A stretch of DNA of 64,000 nt from Bacteroidales bacterium (GTDB lineage Bacteria; Bacteroidota; Bacteroidia; Bacteroidales; WCHB1-69), in the NCBI GenBank assembly GCA_017554325.1, contig JAFZIP010000001.1, positions 259,949 to 323,948 on the forward strand, in the 5' to 3' direction. The notes below the pieces were generated by a model. The model was not told the origin of the DNA, did not search any database, and saw only the letters and a list, made by a program, of their open reading frames with translations. Positions within the stretch are counted from its first letter, which is position 1; every line of letters starts with the position of its first letter. The position numbers were made by a program, and so were the translations under genes. This document shows positions 17,144 to 25,857 of this stretch, piece by piece.

Positions 17144-18942
17144 TAATCTTCGTCGTTGTCTTTATTTTTTCCCTTTCCGCTTTTGCCTGCATCCACCTTG
17201 AATTTCTTAAAGATCTTCTTGTTATGCATTACCTCCAATGCCTTTTGGTAGGTGTCGTCGCTTTCGAGGAAGATGCGGTAGGCATCGCCAAAACCATACA
17301 GACTGCGGGCGATTTCGTATTTCAGATATTCGCGGATGTATTCGCCCACATGCTCTTCATTGCGCAGGCGCATGGACTCGGCGTAGGTCTTGGCCACATA
17401 GCTGGTGAACATTGTGTCCAGCATCTGCATGTCCATGTCTTTTGTGGAAGAGAACAAGGAATCCAGCTTTGCAGAATTCTCTTTGATGAAAGCATTGGCG
17501 TAGTTGGAGAATTTGAATGTTGCACTGTCGCTCACGCCCTCTTTTTTGGCATATTGCATAAACTCCTTGTAGAAATCATCAGTGATGACATAGTTGTCTT
17601 TGAAATTTTCAAAAGAAGGATATTTTTCTTTCAGCGGCTCACGATTCTGGTCCATATAGTTGGCCACAAAGCTGCCGAACACGCCTTTGCGCACGATTTC
17701 ATTGTAAAGGGTGGAGTATTTGGTGGTGTCTAATGGCACAAAGATGTCGGGCATGATGCCACCGCCGCCATAGACAGTACGTCCGTGTGGGGTTTTGTAT
17801 TTCAGGGAATCCGGAAACTTGATGCTGTCGGCGGTATAGAGCTCGCCACGGTTGGCACGGGTTTGAAGGTCTTTGAAGTAGTTGTCCAAGCCGTCGTTGT
17901 AGGGTTTCTGAATGCAACGGCCCGTAGGCGTGTAGTAGTGAGAAATGGTGAGGCGCACTTGCGATTGATCTACAAAGGTTAACGGTTTTTGTACCAATCC
18001 TTTACCGAAAGTGCGGCGGCCAATCACAAGACCACGGTCCCAATCTTGCACGCAACCAGAGGTAATTTCGGAAGCAGAGGCGGAGTTTTCGTCCACCAAC
18101 ACAATGAGTTTACCTTCTTCAAAAAGCCCGTTCTTTTCCGAGTAGAACTTCTCACCCGTATTGCGGAAGTTGTCGGTATAGACGATTATGCGTTTGCCAG
18201 AGATAAATTGATCGCAAATCTCGAAAGCCACGTTCAAATATCCACCGCCATTGCCGCGCAAGTCGAGGATGAGGTCTTGCATGCCCTGTGATTTGAGCTT
18301 CTTGATGGCTGTGGTGAGTTCGTTGGTAGAAGTGGCGGCGAAGCGCTCCAGCTTGATGTAGCCGGTGGTCTCGTCAGCCATGAAGGAAACATTGATGCTG
18401 TGCATGGGGATGGCGCCGCGCGTGATAACAAAGTCCAGCAACTCAGGATTGCGCCCGCGCTTGATGGAGACTTTCACCTTGGAGCCTTTGGCTCCGCGCA
18501 AATGCTTGCGCACCCAGTCGTTGGTAATCTTGTCGCCGCAGGCAATCGTGTCATCTACTTTGACAATCTTGTCGCCAGCCAGCAAACCCACTTTCTCGGA
18601 CGGGCCGTTGATGATGACTTCCATCACGTTGATGGTGTCCTTGATGAGCTGGAAGGTGACACCGATTCCGTCAAATGAACCGACCAAAGGTTCGTTCATG
18701 GCCTGCACATCCTTCTTGGGAATGTAGGCTGTATGCGGATCCAACTCCTTGAGCATAGCCACAATGGCTTTGTCCGTCATAGGATCAAAATCCACCGAAT
18801 CCACGTACATCATGTTGATGGAGTTGATAAGCTGGTCCATCTTGGTTTTGTTGGGTTGGTAGTTTTTGTTCGGATTTTGCGCAAAAATCACCGTCAAGCA
18901 ACCAATACAGAGCAAAAAAGTGCAAAGAATATTCTTTTTCAT
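17143..18942 (-). CDS. S41 family C-terminal processing protease
   Basis: A 599-residue exported serine protease of the CtpA/Prc type. A signal peptide (MKKNILCTFLLCIGCLTVIF) is followed by an N-terminal helical part, a PDZ domain (GIGVTFQLIKDTINVMEVI ... LLAGDKIVKVDD) and the catalytic domain with Ser in ENSASASEITSG and the Lys base in RRTFGKGLVQ. The long C-terminal region ends in a Lys-rich tail. It probably trims or degrades periplasmic proteins. The start at 18942 is fixed by the signal peptide and the promoter box at 18967-18974; the open frame to 19146 is non-coding. Confidence 0.95.
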   Translation of the reverse strand: MKKNILCTFLLCIGCLTVIFAQNPNKNYQPNKTKMDQLINSINMMYVDSVDFDPMTDKAIVAMLKELDPHTAYIPKKDVQAMNEPLVGSFDGIGVTFQLIKDTINVMEVIINGPSEKVGLLAGDKIVKVDDTIACGDKITNDWVRKHLRGAKGSKVKVSIKRGRNPELLDFVITRGAIPMHSINVSFMADETTGYIKLERFAATSTNELTTAIKKLKSQGMQDLILDLRGNGGGYLNVAFEICDQFISGKRIIVYTDNFRNTGEKFYSEKNGLFEEGKLIVLVDENSASASEITSGCVQDWDRGLVIGRRTFGKGLVQKPLTFVDQSQVRLTISHYYTPTGRCIQKPYNDGLDNYFKDLQTRANRGELYTADSIKFPDSLKYKTPHGRTVYGGGGIMPDIFVPLDTTKYSTLYNEIVRKGVFGSFVANYMDQNREPLKEKYPSFENFKDNYVITDDFYKEFMQYAKKEGVSDSATFKFSNYANAFIKENSAKLDSLFSSTKDMDMQMLDTMFTSYVAKTYAESMRLRNEEHVGEYIREYLKYEIARSLYGFGDAYRIFLESDDTYQKALEVMHNKKIFKKFKVDAGKSGKGKNKDNDED

Positions 18943-18966
18943 CACAGGGTATGTTTTTAAGGGCGG

Positions 18967-18974
18967 CAAAGGTA
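18967..18974 (-). promoter_or_regulatory. -7 promoter box for the S41-dnaG-yitT unit
   Basis: Minus strand reads TACCTTTG, 25 bp before the ATG at 18942. Just beyond it (about 18988-19006) is an AACAGGGATCAGGG low-complexity word like the insert in vsr. Confidence 0.75.
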
Positions 18975-19072
18975 CAAAAATTAGTGAATAGTGAACAGGG
19001 ATCAGGGTACAGAAATAATCAAACTGTGCCGGGGATGTTTCGTGCAACAGAATAAGGAAGCGTAAATGTATC

Positions 19073-21538
19073 CTAAATTCGCATTTTGACAACAGTGATG
19101 CCGCTGCCGCCCATCTCCAGGGTTTCGTCCTGAAAGGCTTCCACATCCTTGCGCTTGGCCAATTCCTGGCGGGTGATCTGACGCAGGATACCGTTGCCTT
19201 TGCCGTGCAGGATGCGCACGAAACGGATGCTCAGCAAAGCTGCTTCGTCCAGATACTCCTCCAAATTGGCAATCAACTCTTCCGCGCGCTGCCCGCGCAC
19301 GTCCAACGTGGCGTCAAATTCCGACAACTTCTTGTTCATGGCATCGCCCAAAGTTCCTTCGTTGTAGTGTACCACCCCGCCCCGACGCACCTCACGCGCC
19401 TCTTTTTTGCTGATCTTCGCCAACTTGCGGATGTCCGTCTTGAAGGAAATGGAATTGAACGCGATGGTGGCATCGTTGCCGTTGATGGCCGTCACCTCGC
19501 CCGTCACCTGCATGTCGGCCATGAAAACGCTGTCGCCCACACGGATGATATTGTCCTCCGGCTTCTCCTCTACTTTCTTCGGTTTCGGCGCCGTGCGCTT
19601 AACAGGAATGATGGGCTTGATACTCTCTTCTTTCTCAATGGATTCTATCTCCTCTTTGAGCTCCTCTTTCAGCTTGGTGACATTCTCCCGCGCCTTCTTG
19701 GTCTTCACCGCATCGGCCTTGGCCTCCTTGATGTCGCGGATTGTCTTTTCTATCACCTTGTTGGCACTCTCTACAATAATATTGGCCTGGTTTTTAGCCT
19801 TTTGGATGATTTCTTTGCGCTGTTTGTCCAGTTCCGAAAACTTGGCAGAATACTCATCAATCATCTCAGCCAACTGGTCGTCGGCGGCCCTAACCTGCTT
19901 CAAGGTTTTTTCCGTTTCCTGTTGTGCCAATTCAATCTCTTCCAGTTTCCGCTCATAGTCAATTTGTGCGGTGCCGGACTTGGAAATGGCGCTCTCAATG
20001 ATATTGGGATTCAGGCCAATGTGATGCGCAATTTCGTAAGTAAACGAGCTGCCCGGCTTTCCGATTTTGAGTTTGTATAACGGCTGTAACGCTTTGGTAT
20101 CGTATAACATAGCCCCATTCACCGCTTCCTCGTGCGTGTCGGGGAACATCTTCAAGTTGCCGTAGTGCGTGGTGATGATACCGAAAGATTTTTTCTCGTA
20201 GAAGCTCTCCAAAATAGCTTCCGCCAACGCACCGCCTAACGTGGGTTCCGTGCCCGATCCGAACTCGTCGATGAGGAAAAGTGACTTTGCATTGAGGTTT
20301 TCGTCCATCACCTTGAGATTGGAAAGATGTGAGCTGTAGGTACTTAAGTCGTTTTCAATGGACTGCTCGTCGCCGATGTCAATGAAAATGCTCTGGAACA
20401 CGCCCATGTCGGAAGTACTTTGCATGGAGACCAGCAGACCGCACTGCATCATGTACTGGAGCAGACCCACGCACTTGAGGCACACGGACTTGCCGCCGGC
20501 ATTTGGACCGGAAATCAACATAATACGCTGGTTTTCGGTGAGTTGTACATCCAATGGAATCACTTTTTTGCCAGTTTTTTGCAAAGCAAGGTACAACAAC
20601 GGATGCTGTGCCTGCTGCCAGTTGACGAGCGGCTGGTTGTGCAGGTGCGGCAGGGCAGCGTTGAGGTCGATGGCGAATAGGGCCTTGGCGCGCAGGAAGT
20701 CGTAGCGGCCCATAATCCGCTGTGCTTCCAACAAATCCGGAATCAGCGGGCGAATGTTATTCGACAATTCAGAGAGAATGCGTACCACTTCGCGACTGGC
20801 GGCGTTTTGCAGGTCTTTGAGCTCGTTGTTGGCATCGAACACCTCCGTGGGCTCGATGAAAACCGTCTGGCCGGTGGCCGACTCGTCGTGGATGAAGCCC
20901 TTGAGGCGGCGTTTGTACTGCGCCGCGATGGGAATGCAGAGGCGGCCGTTGCGGATAGTCATCTCGGCATCCTCTTTCACCAAACCGTCTTGCTTGGCGG
21001 CATTGAGAATTTTGCGAATCTGGCGGTCGGCACTGTTGGAAATGCGGTTAATCTCGCCCTTGATGCGGCTCAACTCGTCGGAAGCATTGTCGCGAAGCTG
21101 CCCTTTGTCGTCCAAAATGCGGTTGATGCCGTTCAACAGGTCGCGCTGAATGGGCATCGCTTCGCAGATGTCCCACAGATAGGGATACTTTTTGTCTTGG
21201 TGGCGCGAGCGCAGATAGACAAAGATGTTCGTCATGGTGACGATGAAGGCACGCAGCTGGGCCAACTCCTCCAATTCGATGTAGGTACCATCCACCTGCA
21301 GGCGTTTTAGCTCTGCGCGAAGGTCGTAAAAGTCTTGTGCTGGAAACGGCTCGTCGAAAAGCAGCACTTGCCGCATCTCTTCCACGCTTTCCAGTTCGGG
21401 TTGTATCTTGTCCAGGTCCGACATCATCGCCACAGCATCCACCAATCCCTGCCCGAGTGCACTCAGGCACCGCCTGCGCAATAGCTGACGTATGGTGTCG
21501 AAACCGATTTTTTCTTCAAAATTATTGGGGTAAAGCAT
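19073..21538 (-). CDS. mutS2: Endonuclease MutS2
   Basis: An 821-residue MutS2 protein. It has a clamp/lever helical region, the ABC-type ATPase with Walker A GPNAGGKSVCLK and signature region FLIDEFGSGTEPTLGG, a long coiled-coil stretch (about residues 510-640) and a C-terminal Smr nuclease domain (LDVRGQRAEELI ... FVRILHGKGNGILR). MutS2 acts on recombination intermediates or on collided ribosomes rather than in mismatch repair. No TAnnTTTG box is visible directly upstream. Confidence 0.96.
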   Translation of the reverse strand: MLYPNNFEEKIGFDTIRQLLRRRCLSALGQGLVDAVAMMSDLDKIQPELESVEEMRQVLLFDEPFPAQDFYDLRAELKRLQVDGTYIELEELAQLRAFIVTMTNIFVYLRSRHQDKKYPYLWDICEAMPIQRDLLNGINRILDDKGQLRDNASDELSRIKGEINRISNSADRQIRKILNAAKQDGLVKEDAEMTIRNGRLCIPIAAQYKRRLKGFIHDESATGQTVFIEPTEVFDANNELKDLQNAASREVVRILSELSNNIRPLIPDLLEAQRIMGRYDFLRAKALFAIDLNAALPHLHNQPLVNWQQAQHPLLYLALQKTGKKVIPLDVQLTENQRIMLISGPNAGGKSVCLKCVGLLQYMMQCGLLVSMQSTSDMGVFQSIFIDIGDEQSIENDLSTYSSHLSNLKVMDENLNAKSLFLIDEFGSGTEPTLGGALAEAILESFYEKKSFGIITTHYGNLKMFPDTHEEAVNGAMLYDTKALQPLYKLKIGKPGSSFTYEIAHHIGLNPNIIESAISKSGTAQIDYERKLEEIELAQQETEKTLKQVRAADDQLAEMIDEYSAKFSELDKQRKEIIQKAKNQANIIVESANKVIEKTIRDIKEAKADAVKTKKARENVTKLKEELKEEIESIEKEESIKPIIPVKRTAPKPKKVEEKPEDNIIRVGDSVFMADMQVTGEVTAINGNDATIAFNSISFKTDIRKLAKISKKEAREVRRGGVVHYNEGTLGDAMNKKLSEFDATLDVRGQRAEELIANLEEYLDEAALLSIRFVRILHGKGNGILRQITRQELAKRKDVEAFQDETLEMGGSGITVVKMRI

Positions 21539-21581
21539 TATGGTCAGTTCTTTGTTCTTTCTAAAACAACAGTTTTATTAA

Positions 21582-22748
21582 TTAAATAGTGAAGCCATCT
21601 CCAAATTTTTGTTGAATCCAAAGTTTCAACAACGGGTCGGAAAGGAAATACACTTTTCTTTGCTTTTCTTCAATTGTAAATGTAATCAATTCATCCTGGA
21701 GCAATTGTTTAATAGATGATTGCACGGAGCTGGCCGACTGCAACCGATAACGATGAAGAAATGAAGCAGATGTCGGTTTGTCCACTTTCCCGCTCATCGC
21801 CATGGCAAACAGCACCTCTTTGGGACGCGTGGTTACATTGGCAAGTAGGTTCTGAAAATCACGTTCTCGGTCTGAAAGAATCTCATCAACAGCTTTCTGC
21901 AAAATTTCCAAGGTGCACTCACCCGCTTTTTCAGTCATTTCAAATGCCACATTAAATGTCTTTTGCATACAAAATGTATTACCTTCATACAGGTCATAAA
22001 TCCGTGCAACATTATCTGCTTGGATGGATTTTCCAAAGTTTTGGAAGTTCGAAATGACAAATTCTACATACCGTTCTTTTAAAATGGGATTCAAGTTTAG
22101 CACAGAAGTGCTGTTATAGAACGGTCGTCCGTAGGCGTTGAACATTTCCGACAGCAGATGACGCTCAGAACCGGCAAAAATGAAATCGCAATTGGATAGA
22201 TGCTGGATATGGCTGCGAAGAATGGCCTCGACATTTTTTTCAGGATATTTTGCTATTTGCTGAAATTCATCTATAGCTACAATGCAGCGTTTATCCGCTT
22301 TTTCCATCAAGGCAAAAACTTCCCCGAGTGTAATCTCCGGCTCACTAATCACCCCCATAGAGAGTGTGAATTTTGGCATTCCGGAAAAAGGGTCATATCC
22401 CCATCCCGCTTGCAACGACTTTAATGTTTGGACAAAATTATCCACGAATTTTTGGCCCAAAGTTTTGAGTGTATCAAAAACCGCTTTGCTGAACATATAA
22501 GTAAAATCCCGCAATGAGCTGGTTTCCAGTATATCAACAAAAAACACATAGTAGTTGTCTGCAATAACAGATTGATCATAACAGTGTTGGATTAGGCCTG
22601 TTTTCCCGAGACGACGTGAGGACATGATGACCACATTGTTGCCTGATCTCAGCTCGCGGGTTAATTTCTCTGTTTCGGCAACACGATCGCAAAAATATGC
22701 GGAAGGGATACGTCCTTTAACAATAAATGGATTTGTTATATCTCTCAT
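21582..22748 (-). CDS. AAA ATPase of the archaeal-type/STAND-like family
   Basis: A 388-residue single-gene ATPase. It has Walker A in SSRRLGKTGLI and Walker B in CIVAIDEFQQIAKYPE, then a winged-helix-like C-terminal half (SASFLHRYRLQSASSVQSSIKQLL). The N-terminus NPFIVKGRIPSAYFCDR is typical of Bacteroidetes ATP-binding proteins related to the DUF4143 and archaeal ATPase groups. The role is unknown; these genes are accessory and often mobile. The upstream region carries a perfect 21-bp operator-like palindrome next to the promoter box, suggesting specific regulation, perhaps by its own winged helix. Confidence 0.85.
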   Translation of the reverse strand: MRDITNPFIVKGRIPSAYFCDRVAETEKLTRELRSGNNVVIMSSRRLGKTGLIQHCYDQSVIADNYYVFFVDILETSSLRDFTYMFSKAVFDTLKTLGQKFVDNFVQTLKSLQAGWGYDPFSGMPKFTLSMGVISEPEITLGEVFALMEKADKRCIVAIDEFQQIAKYPEKNVEAILRSHIQHLSNCDFIFAGSERHLLSEMFNAYGRPFYNSTSVLNLNPILKERYVEFVISNFQNFGKSIQADNVARIYDLYEGNTFCMQKTFNVAFEMTEKAGECTLEILQKAVDEILSDRERDFQNLLANVTTRPKEVLFAMAMSGKVDKPTSASFLHRYRLQSASSVQSSIKQLLQDELITFTIEEKQRKVYFLSDPLLKLWIQQKFGDGFTI

Positions 22749-22775
22749 TATCAGTGCGTAAAACTATTGACGCGA

Positions 22776-22783
22776 CAAAAATA
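22776..22783 (-). promoter_or_regulatory. -7 promoter box for the AAA ATPase
   Basis: Minus strand reads TATTTTTG, 28 bp before the ATG at 22748. It is immediately downstream of the palindrome at 22789-22824. Confidence 0.7.
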
Positions 22784-22788
22784 CAAAA

Positions 22789-22824
22789 AATTATGCTATT
22801 AGCATAATTCTATTAGCATAAAAT
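22789..22824. promoter_or_regulatory. Operator-like palindrome plus extra half-site
   Basis: AATTATGCTA, one central T, TAGCATAATT form a perfect 21-bp palindrome at 22789-22809. A third half-site, TTAGCATAA, follows at 22813-22821. The array lies between the -7 and expected -33 elements of the ATPase promoter, where a repressor would block transcription. Confidence 0.6.
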
Positions 22825-22838
22825 GTAAAAAGCATATC

Positions 22839-24134
22839 CTACGCAAACAACGTCGCAGCAGTGCAATCCTTGACGGTCACATCGATATACTCGCCGATTT
22901 TGTGATTCTCTTTCGGGAAGATGATGACCTTGTTCTGACTATTACGGCCGTAAAGCTGGTCGGCGGAGCGTTTGGAGGCACCCTCAATCAATACTTGGAA
23001 TGTCTTGCCGATGTCGCGTTTGTTGCTGATGAGCGAGAGTTCGCCTTGCAGCGCGATGATTTCCTCCAATCGGCGGGTTTTGACCTCTTCGGGCACATCA
23101 TCGGTGAAGCGTTTGGCCGACATGGTGCCGCCGCGCTCGGAGTATTTGAACATGTAGGCATACTCGTAGCCCACCTCGCGCATGATGGAAAGCGTCTGCT
23201 GGTGGTCTTCCTCCGTCTCTCCGCAGAACCCTGCGATAATGTCGGTGGAGATGGCGCAGTCGGGCATCAGCTCCTTGATTTTGCGCACTCTTTCCAGGTA
23301 GTACTCGCGAGTATAGACACGGTTCATGCGCTTGAGCACCGCGTCGCTGCCCGACTGCACGGGCAGGTGTATGTACTTGCAAATGTTGTCGTAACGCGCG
23401 ATGGTTTCCAGCAATTCGTCGGAGATGTCCTTCGGGTGCGAGGTGGCGAAGCGCACGCGCAGGTCAGGCGACATTTCAGCCACGGCCGCCATCAATTTGG
23501 CGAAGGTCATGTTCTCCCACTGGTAGGAGTTCACATTCTGGCCGAGCAAGGTCACCTCCTTGTAGCCGTCATGCAGCAGTTGCTCCACCTCGTGCAGGAT
23601 GGTTTGAGGGCTACGGCTGCGTTCGCGCCCGCGGGTGTAGGGCACCACGCAATAGGTACAGAAATTGTTGCAGCCGCGCATGATGGAAACGAACGCCGAC
23701 ACGCCGTTGAGGTCGTAGCGCACGGGCATGATGTTGTCGTAAGTTTCTTCCTCCGACAAAAGCACGTTGTACTGGGATTCGCCTTGCGCCGACTCTTTGA
23801 TGAGTTCAGGAAGGTTGCGATACGCATCTGGGCCGGCGATAAAGTTCAGAATAGGTTCTGTTTCAAACAGTTCTTCTTTCATACGCTCGGCCATACAGCC
23901 TAACAGGCCCACTTGCAGGGTGCGGTGTTTTTTCTTCAAGGCCTCCAGCTCGCGCAGGCGTTTGTGAATGCGCTGCTCCGCCTTGTCGCGGATGGAGCAA
24001 GTGTTGATCAATATCAGGTCGGCCTCCTGCACATCTTGTGTCAGGGTATATAAATCTTTGAGGATGGCAGCCACCACTTCGCTGTCTGCAAAGTTCATCT
24101 GGCAGCCGTAAGTTTCAATATAAAGCTTTTTCAT
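22839..24134 (-). CDS. miaB: tRNA-2-methylthio-N6-dimethylallyladenosine synthase MiaB
   Basis: A radical-SAM methylthiotransferase acting on i6A37 of tRNA. The 431-residue protein has the N-terminal UPF0004 domain with cluster cysteines (YGCQMN, INTCSIRD, LGCMAER), the radical-SAM motif CNNFCTYCVVPYTRGRERSR and a C-terminal TRAM domain. The length is normal. No promoter box is visible directly upstream; the nearest upstream genes on this strand are the toxin-antitoxin-like pair, 12 bp away, so it may be read from their promoter. Confidence 0.97.
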   Translation of the reverse strand: MKKLYIETYGCQMNFADSEVVAAILKDLYTLTQDVQEADLILINTCSIRDKAEQRIHKRLRELEALKKKHRTLQVGLLGCMAERMKEELFETEPILNFIAGPDAYRNLPELIKESAQGESQYNVLLSEEETYDNIMPVRYDLNGVSAFVSIMRGCNNFCTYCVVPYTRGRERSRSPQTILHEVEQLLHDGYKEVTLLGQNVNSYQWENMTFAKLMAAVAEMSPDLRVRFATSHPKDISDELLETIARYDNICKYIHLPVQSGSDAVLKRMNRVYTREYYLERVRKIKELMPDCAISTDIIAGFCGETEEDHQQTLSIMREVGYEYAYMFKYSERGGTMSAKRFTDDVPEEVKTRRLEEIIALQGELSLISNKRDIGKTFQVLIEGASKRSADQLYGRNSQNKVIIFPKENHKIGEYIDVTVKDCTAATLFA

Positions 24135-24146
24135 GAAATTTGATCT

Positions 24147-24431
24147 TTATTGGTGTTTTCGACCCGTGACACGGATGATGTTTGTACCGAGGGCTCTTGA
24201 TATTAGGGTGATTGTTGAGCAGGTAAAATTATGACCACCGCCAAGCCATCTGGTGACTTCCGATGGCCGTTTCCCTGTTCTACGTGCAAGTTCTGTTCTT
24301 GAAACCCCTGCTTTTTTCATCAGTTCGTCAATTCTTGAAGCAATGGCATCCTTGAGCTCCGATTCTGCTATTTCTTCGGAAGACAATTTTCCAAGTTCTT
24401 CTTGTAATAAATCATCGTAAACACGTTTCAT
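24147..24431 (-). CDS. XRE-family helix-turn-helix antitoxin-like regulator
   Basis: A 94-residue protein with a helix-turn-helix (MKKAGVSRTELARRTGKRPS, then EVTRWLGGGHNFTCSTITLI) of the Cro/C1 type. Its ATG overlaps the stop of the upstream toxin-like gene by 4 bp (ATGA), the usual HigBA order with toxin first. It probably neutralises that partner and represses the shared promoter. The pairing is by context; activity is untested. Confidence 0.8.
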   Translation of the reverse strand: MKRVYDDLLQEELGKLSSEEIAESELKDAIASRIDELMKKAGVSRTELARRTGKRPSEVTRWLGGGHNFTCSTITLISRALGTNIIRVTGRKHQ

Positions 24432-24907
24432 AATTCAAATGAGGCCTCCTCTATGCCTGTAATTATGTTTTGTTCAATTTTTATATTCCCTTGTTTTTGG
24501 GCCATTTTCAACAATTCATCAAATCTTTGCAAATCCATGACATAACCGTTCAACTCCTCACTTTCTTCATAAGTTCGAGAGCCTTTTTCGCCACCATTTC
24601 CAAGGATTAGCACCTGATCCGAAATTCTGAGACAATAAAGCCGGAGGCGCCTTGAATCAATAGAAAGAGCAGCAACCCTATCGTTCATTTTCCCTTCAAC
24701 TCTAAAATACCTTTCCAGTGCACCATTTGTAATAATAAGGTTAATTGCCGTAATAATTGCCCTATAATCTTTATTTAATCTTGAATTATCCTTGTATTTA
24801 AGTAGGAATTCACGAAATTCGCTCTCTTTGTTGTTTTCAAAGATGATAGAATAAAGTCCAACCTTATCTGATAAGGCAATGGATTGAATTTTTGTATTTT
24901 TTGTCAT
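24428..24907 (-). CDS. Putative RelE/HigB-like toxin paired with an XRE regulator
   Basis: A 159-residue protein. The C-terminal half contains RRLRLYCLRISDQVLILGNGG, resembling the core strands of RelE/HigB-type ribonucleases, with a helical N-terminal part. Similar Bacteroidales proteins are usually annotated only as hypothetical next to an XRE regulator, so toxin function is inference. The start at 24907 (MTKNTKIQSIAL) is chosen because the promoter box lies at 24933-24940, overlapping the longer reading frame. Confidence 0.7.
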   Translation of the reverse strand: MTKNTKIQSIALSDKVGLYSIIFENNKESEFREFLLKYKDNSRLNKDYRAIITAINLIITNGALERYFRVEGKMNDRVAALSIDSRRLRLYCLRISDQVLILGNGGEKGSRTYEESEELNGYVMDLQRFDELLKMAQKQGNIKIEQNIITGIEEASFEL

Positions 24908-24932
24908 CGTTTTTGTTTTTTTTGATTGGCCG

Positions 24933-24940
24933 CAAAAATA
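24933..24940 (-). promoter_or_regulatory. -7 promoter box for the toxin-antitoxin-like pair
   Basis: Minus strand reads TATTTTTG, 26 bp before the ATG at 24907. Confidence 0.7.
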
Positions 24941-24982
24941 CAAAAAAACAAAAAGCGAAGGTATTTTTATTAACTTATAAGT

Positions 24983-25014
24983 AAAAAAAAGGCGCCTCGG
25001 AACGAAGCGCCTTT
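24983..25014 (-). terminator. Rho-independent terminator after the DUF2436 gene
   Basis: Minus strand: stem AAAGGCGC / GCGCCTTT with an 11-nt loop, followed by eight T (24983-24990). Confidence 0.85.
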
Positions 25015-25035
25015 CTGTTCGATAGTGTTTAAAAA

Positions 25036-25728
25036 TTATTTCTTGATGAATTTCTTGGAAACACCGTTCATGTTGATGAAATACACACCGCTTTCGAGGT
25101 TGCTGACATTGATTTCAGCCACACCATTAACAGTAGCGGAAGTAATGGTTTGACCAAGAATGTTGGAAATAACAGCTTCGCCTTCGCCCGTAACCTTGAT
25201 GGAAGTAGTAGCAGGGTTCGGATAAACAGTGAAAGTAGTGTTCTCAACTTCCTCAATACCGACGATACCATCAGTTACCGTGATAGTAATACAGTCATTT
25301 TGTCCGTTGGGGCCCATAGCTGCCAAAAAATGATAAGTTTTATTGGCTTCAAAGGTATAGTCAGCTGTATTAGCGGGATCTACCTGGTTAGATGCAATAT
25401 AGTTTGTACCAAAAGAACTACAACCAGGGTTCAAAATAAGATAAGAATAAGTGCCAGCAGGGATGGTGATTGCTTCAGCACCATCTACTACAGCATAAGC
25501 ATCATTAGCGGAAGCATTTGCAGGAATCGTGTATTCCCAATCAGTATAAGCGGAACCACAGTTAGGACCATAGCTGCTAGTCCATGCCACATTGTCAGCA
25601 TCAATAAGAATCTGATATCCAGTGCCATCATTCCATACATTATGGGCTTCAAGGATGATTTTTGCATTCTGAGCATTCAAAGCGAACACTGCGAAAACTG
25701 TCAAAACAAGGGTAAAAAGTTTTTTCAT
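25036..25728 (-). CDS. Secreted DUF2436 (gingipain adhesin-type) protein with T9SS sorting domain
   Basis: A 230-residue exported protein: signal peptide ending at about residue 19 (FALNAQ), a single domain resembling DUF2436 of Porphyromonas gingivalis gingipain/hemagglutinin regions (GTGYQILIDADN ... EYTIPANA ... ITIPAGTYSYLILNPG ... YTFEANKTYHFLAAMG), then a T9SS type A sorting domain (FTVYPNPATTSIKV ... VSKKFIKK). In gingipains this domain is part of the adhesin that binds haem or matrix; here it is stand-alone with no protease. The start at 25728 is set by the signal peptide and the promoter box at 25765-25772. Confidence 0.8.
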   Translation of the reverse strand: MKKLFTLVLTVFAVFALNAQNAKIILEAHNVWNDGTGYQILIDADNVAWTSSYGPNCGSAYTDWEYTIPANASANDAYAVVDGAEAITIPAGTYSYLILNPGCSSFGTNYIASNQVDPANTADYTFEANKTYHFLAAMGPNGQNDCITITVTDGIVGIEEVENTTFTVYPNPATTSIKVTGEGEAVISNILGQTITSATVNGVAEINVSNLESGVYFINMNGVSKKFIKK

Positions 25729-25764
25729 AATAATAGGATTTTGGTTAATAAATTTTTTCCGGGG

Positions 25765-25772
25765 CAAATATA
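25765..25772 (-). promoter_or_regulatory. -7 promoter box for the DUF2436 gene
   Basis: Minus strand reads TATATTTG, 37 bp before the ATG at 25728. GTCAATTG lies a few bases further upstream (25783-25790). Confidence 0.75.
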
Positions 25773-25857
25773 GTTTTTTTTTCAATTGACAAAATAAAAA
25801 ATAGCGCACCGTCTTTTGTTCAATTTTTTGATAGCTAATATGAATAAAATGAGGACT

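Noticed and set aside
18943..19146. Upstream extension of the S41 protease frame
   Set aside because: Contains the promoter box and runs into the mutS2 3' end; the signal peptide starts at 18942.
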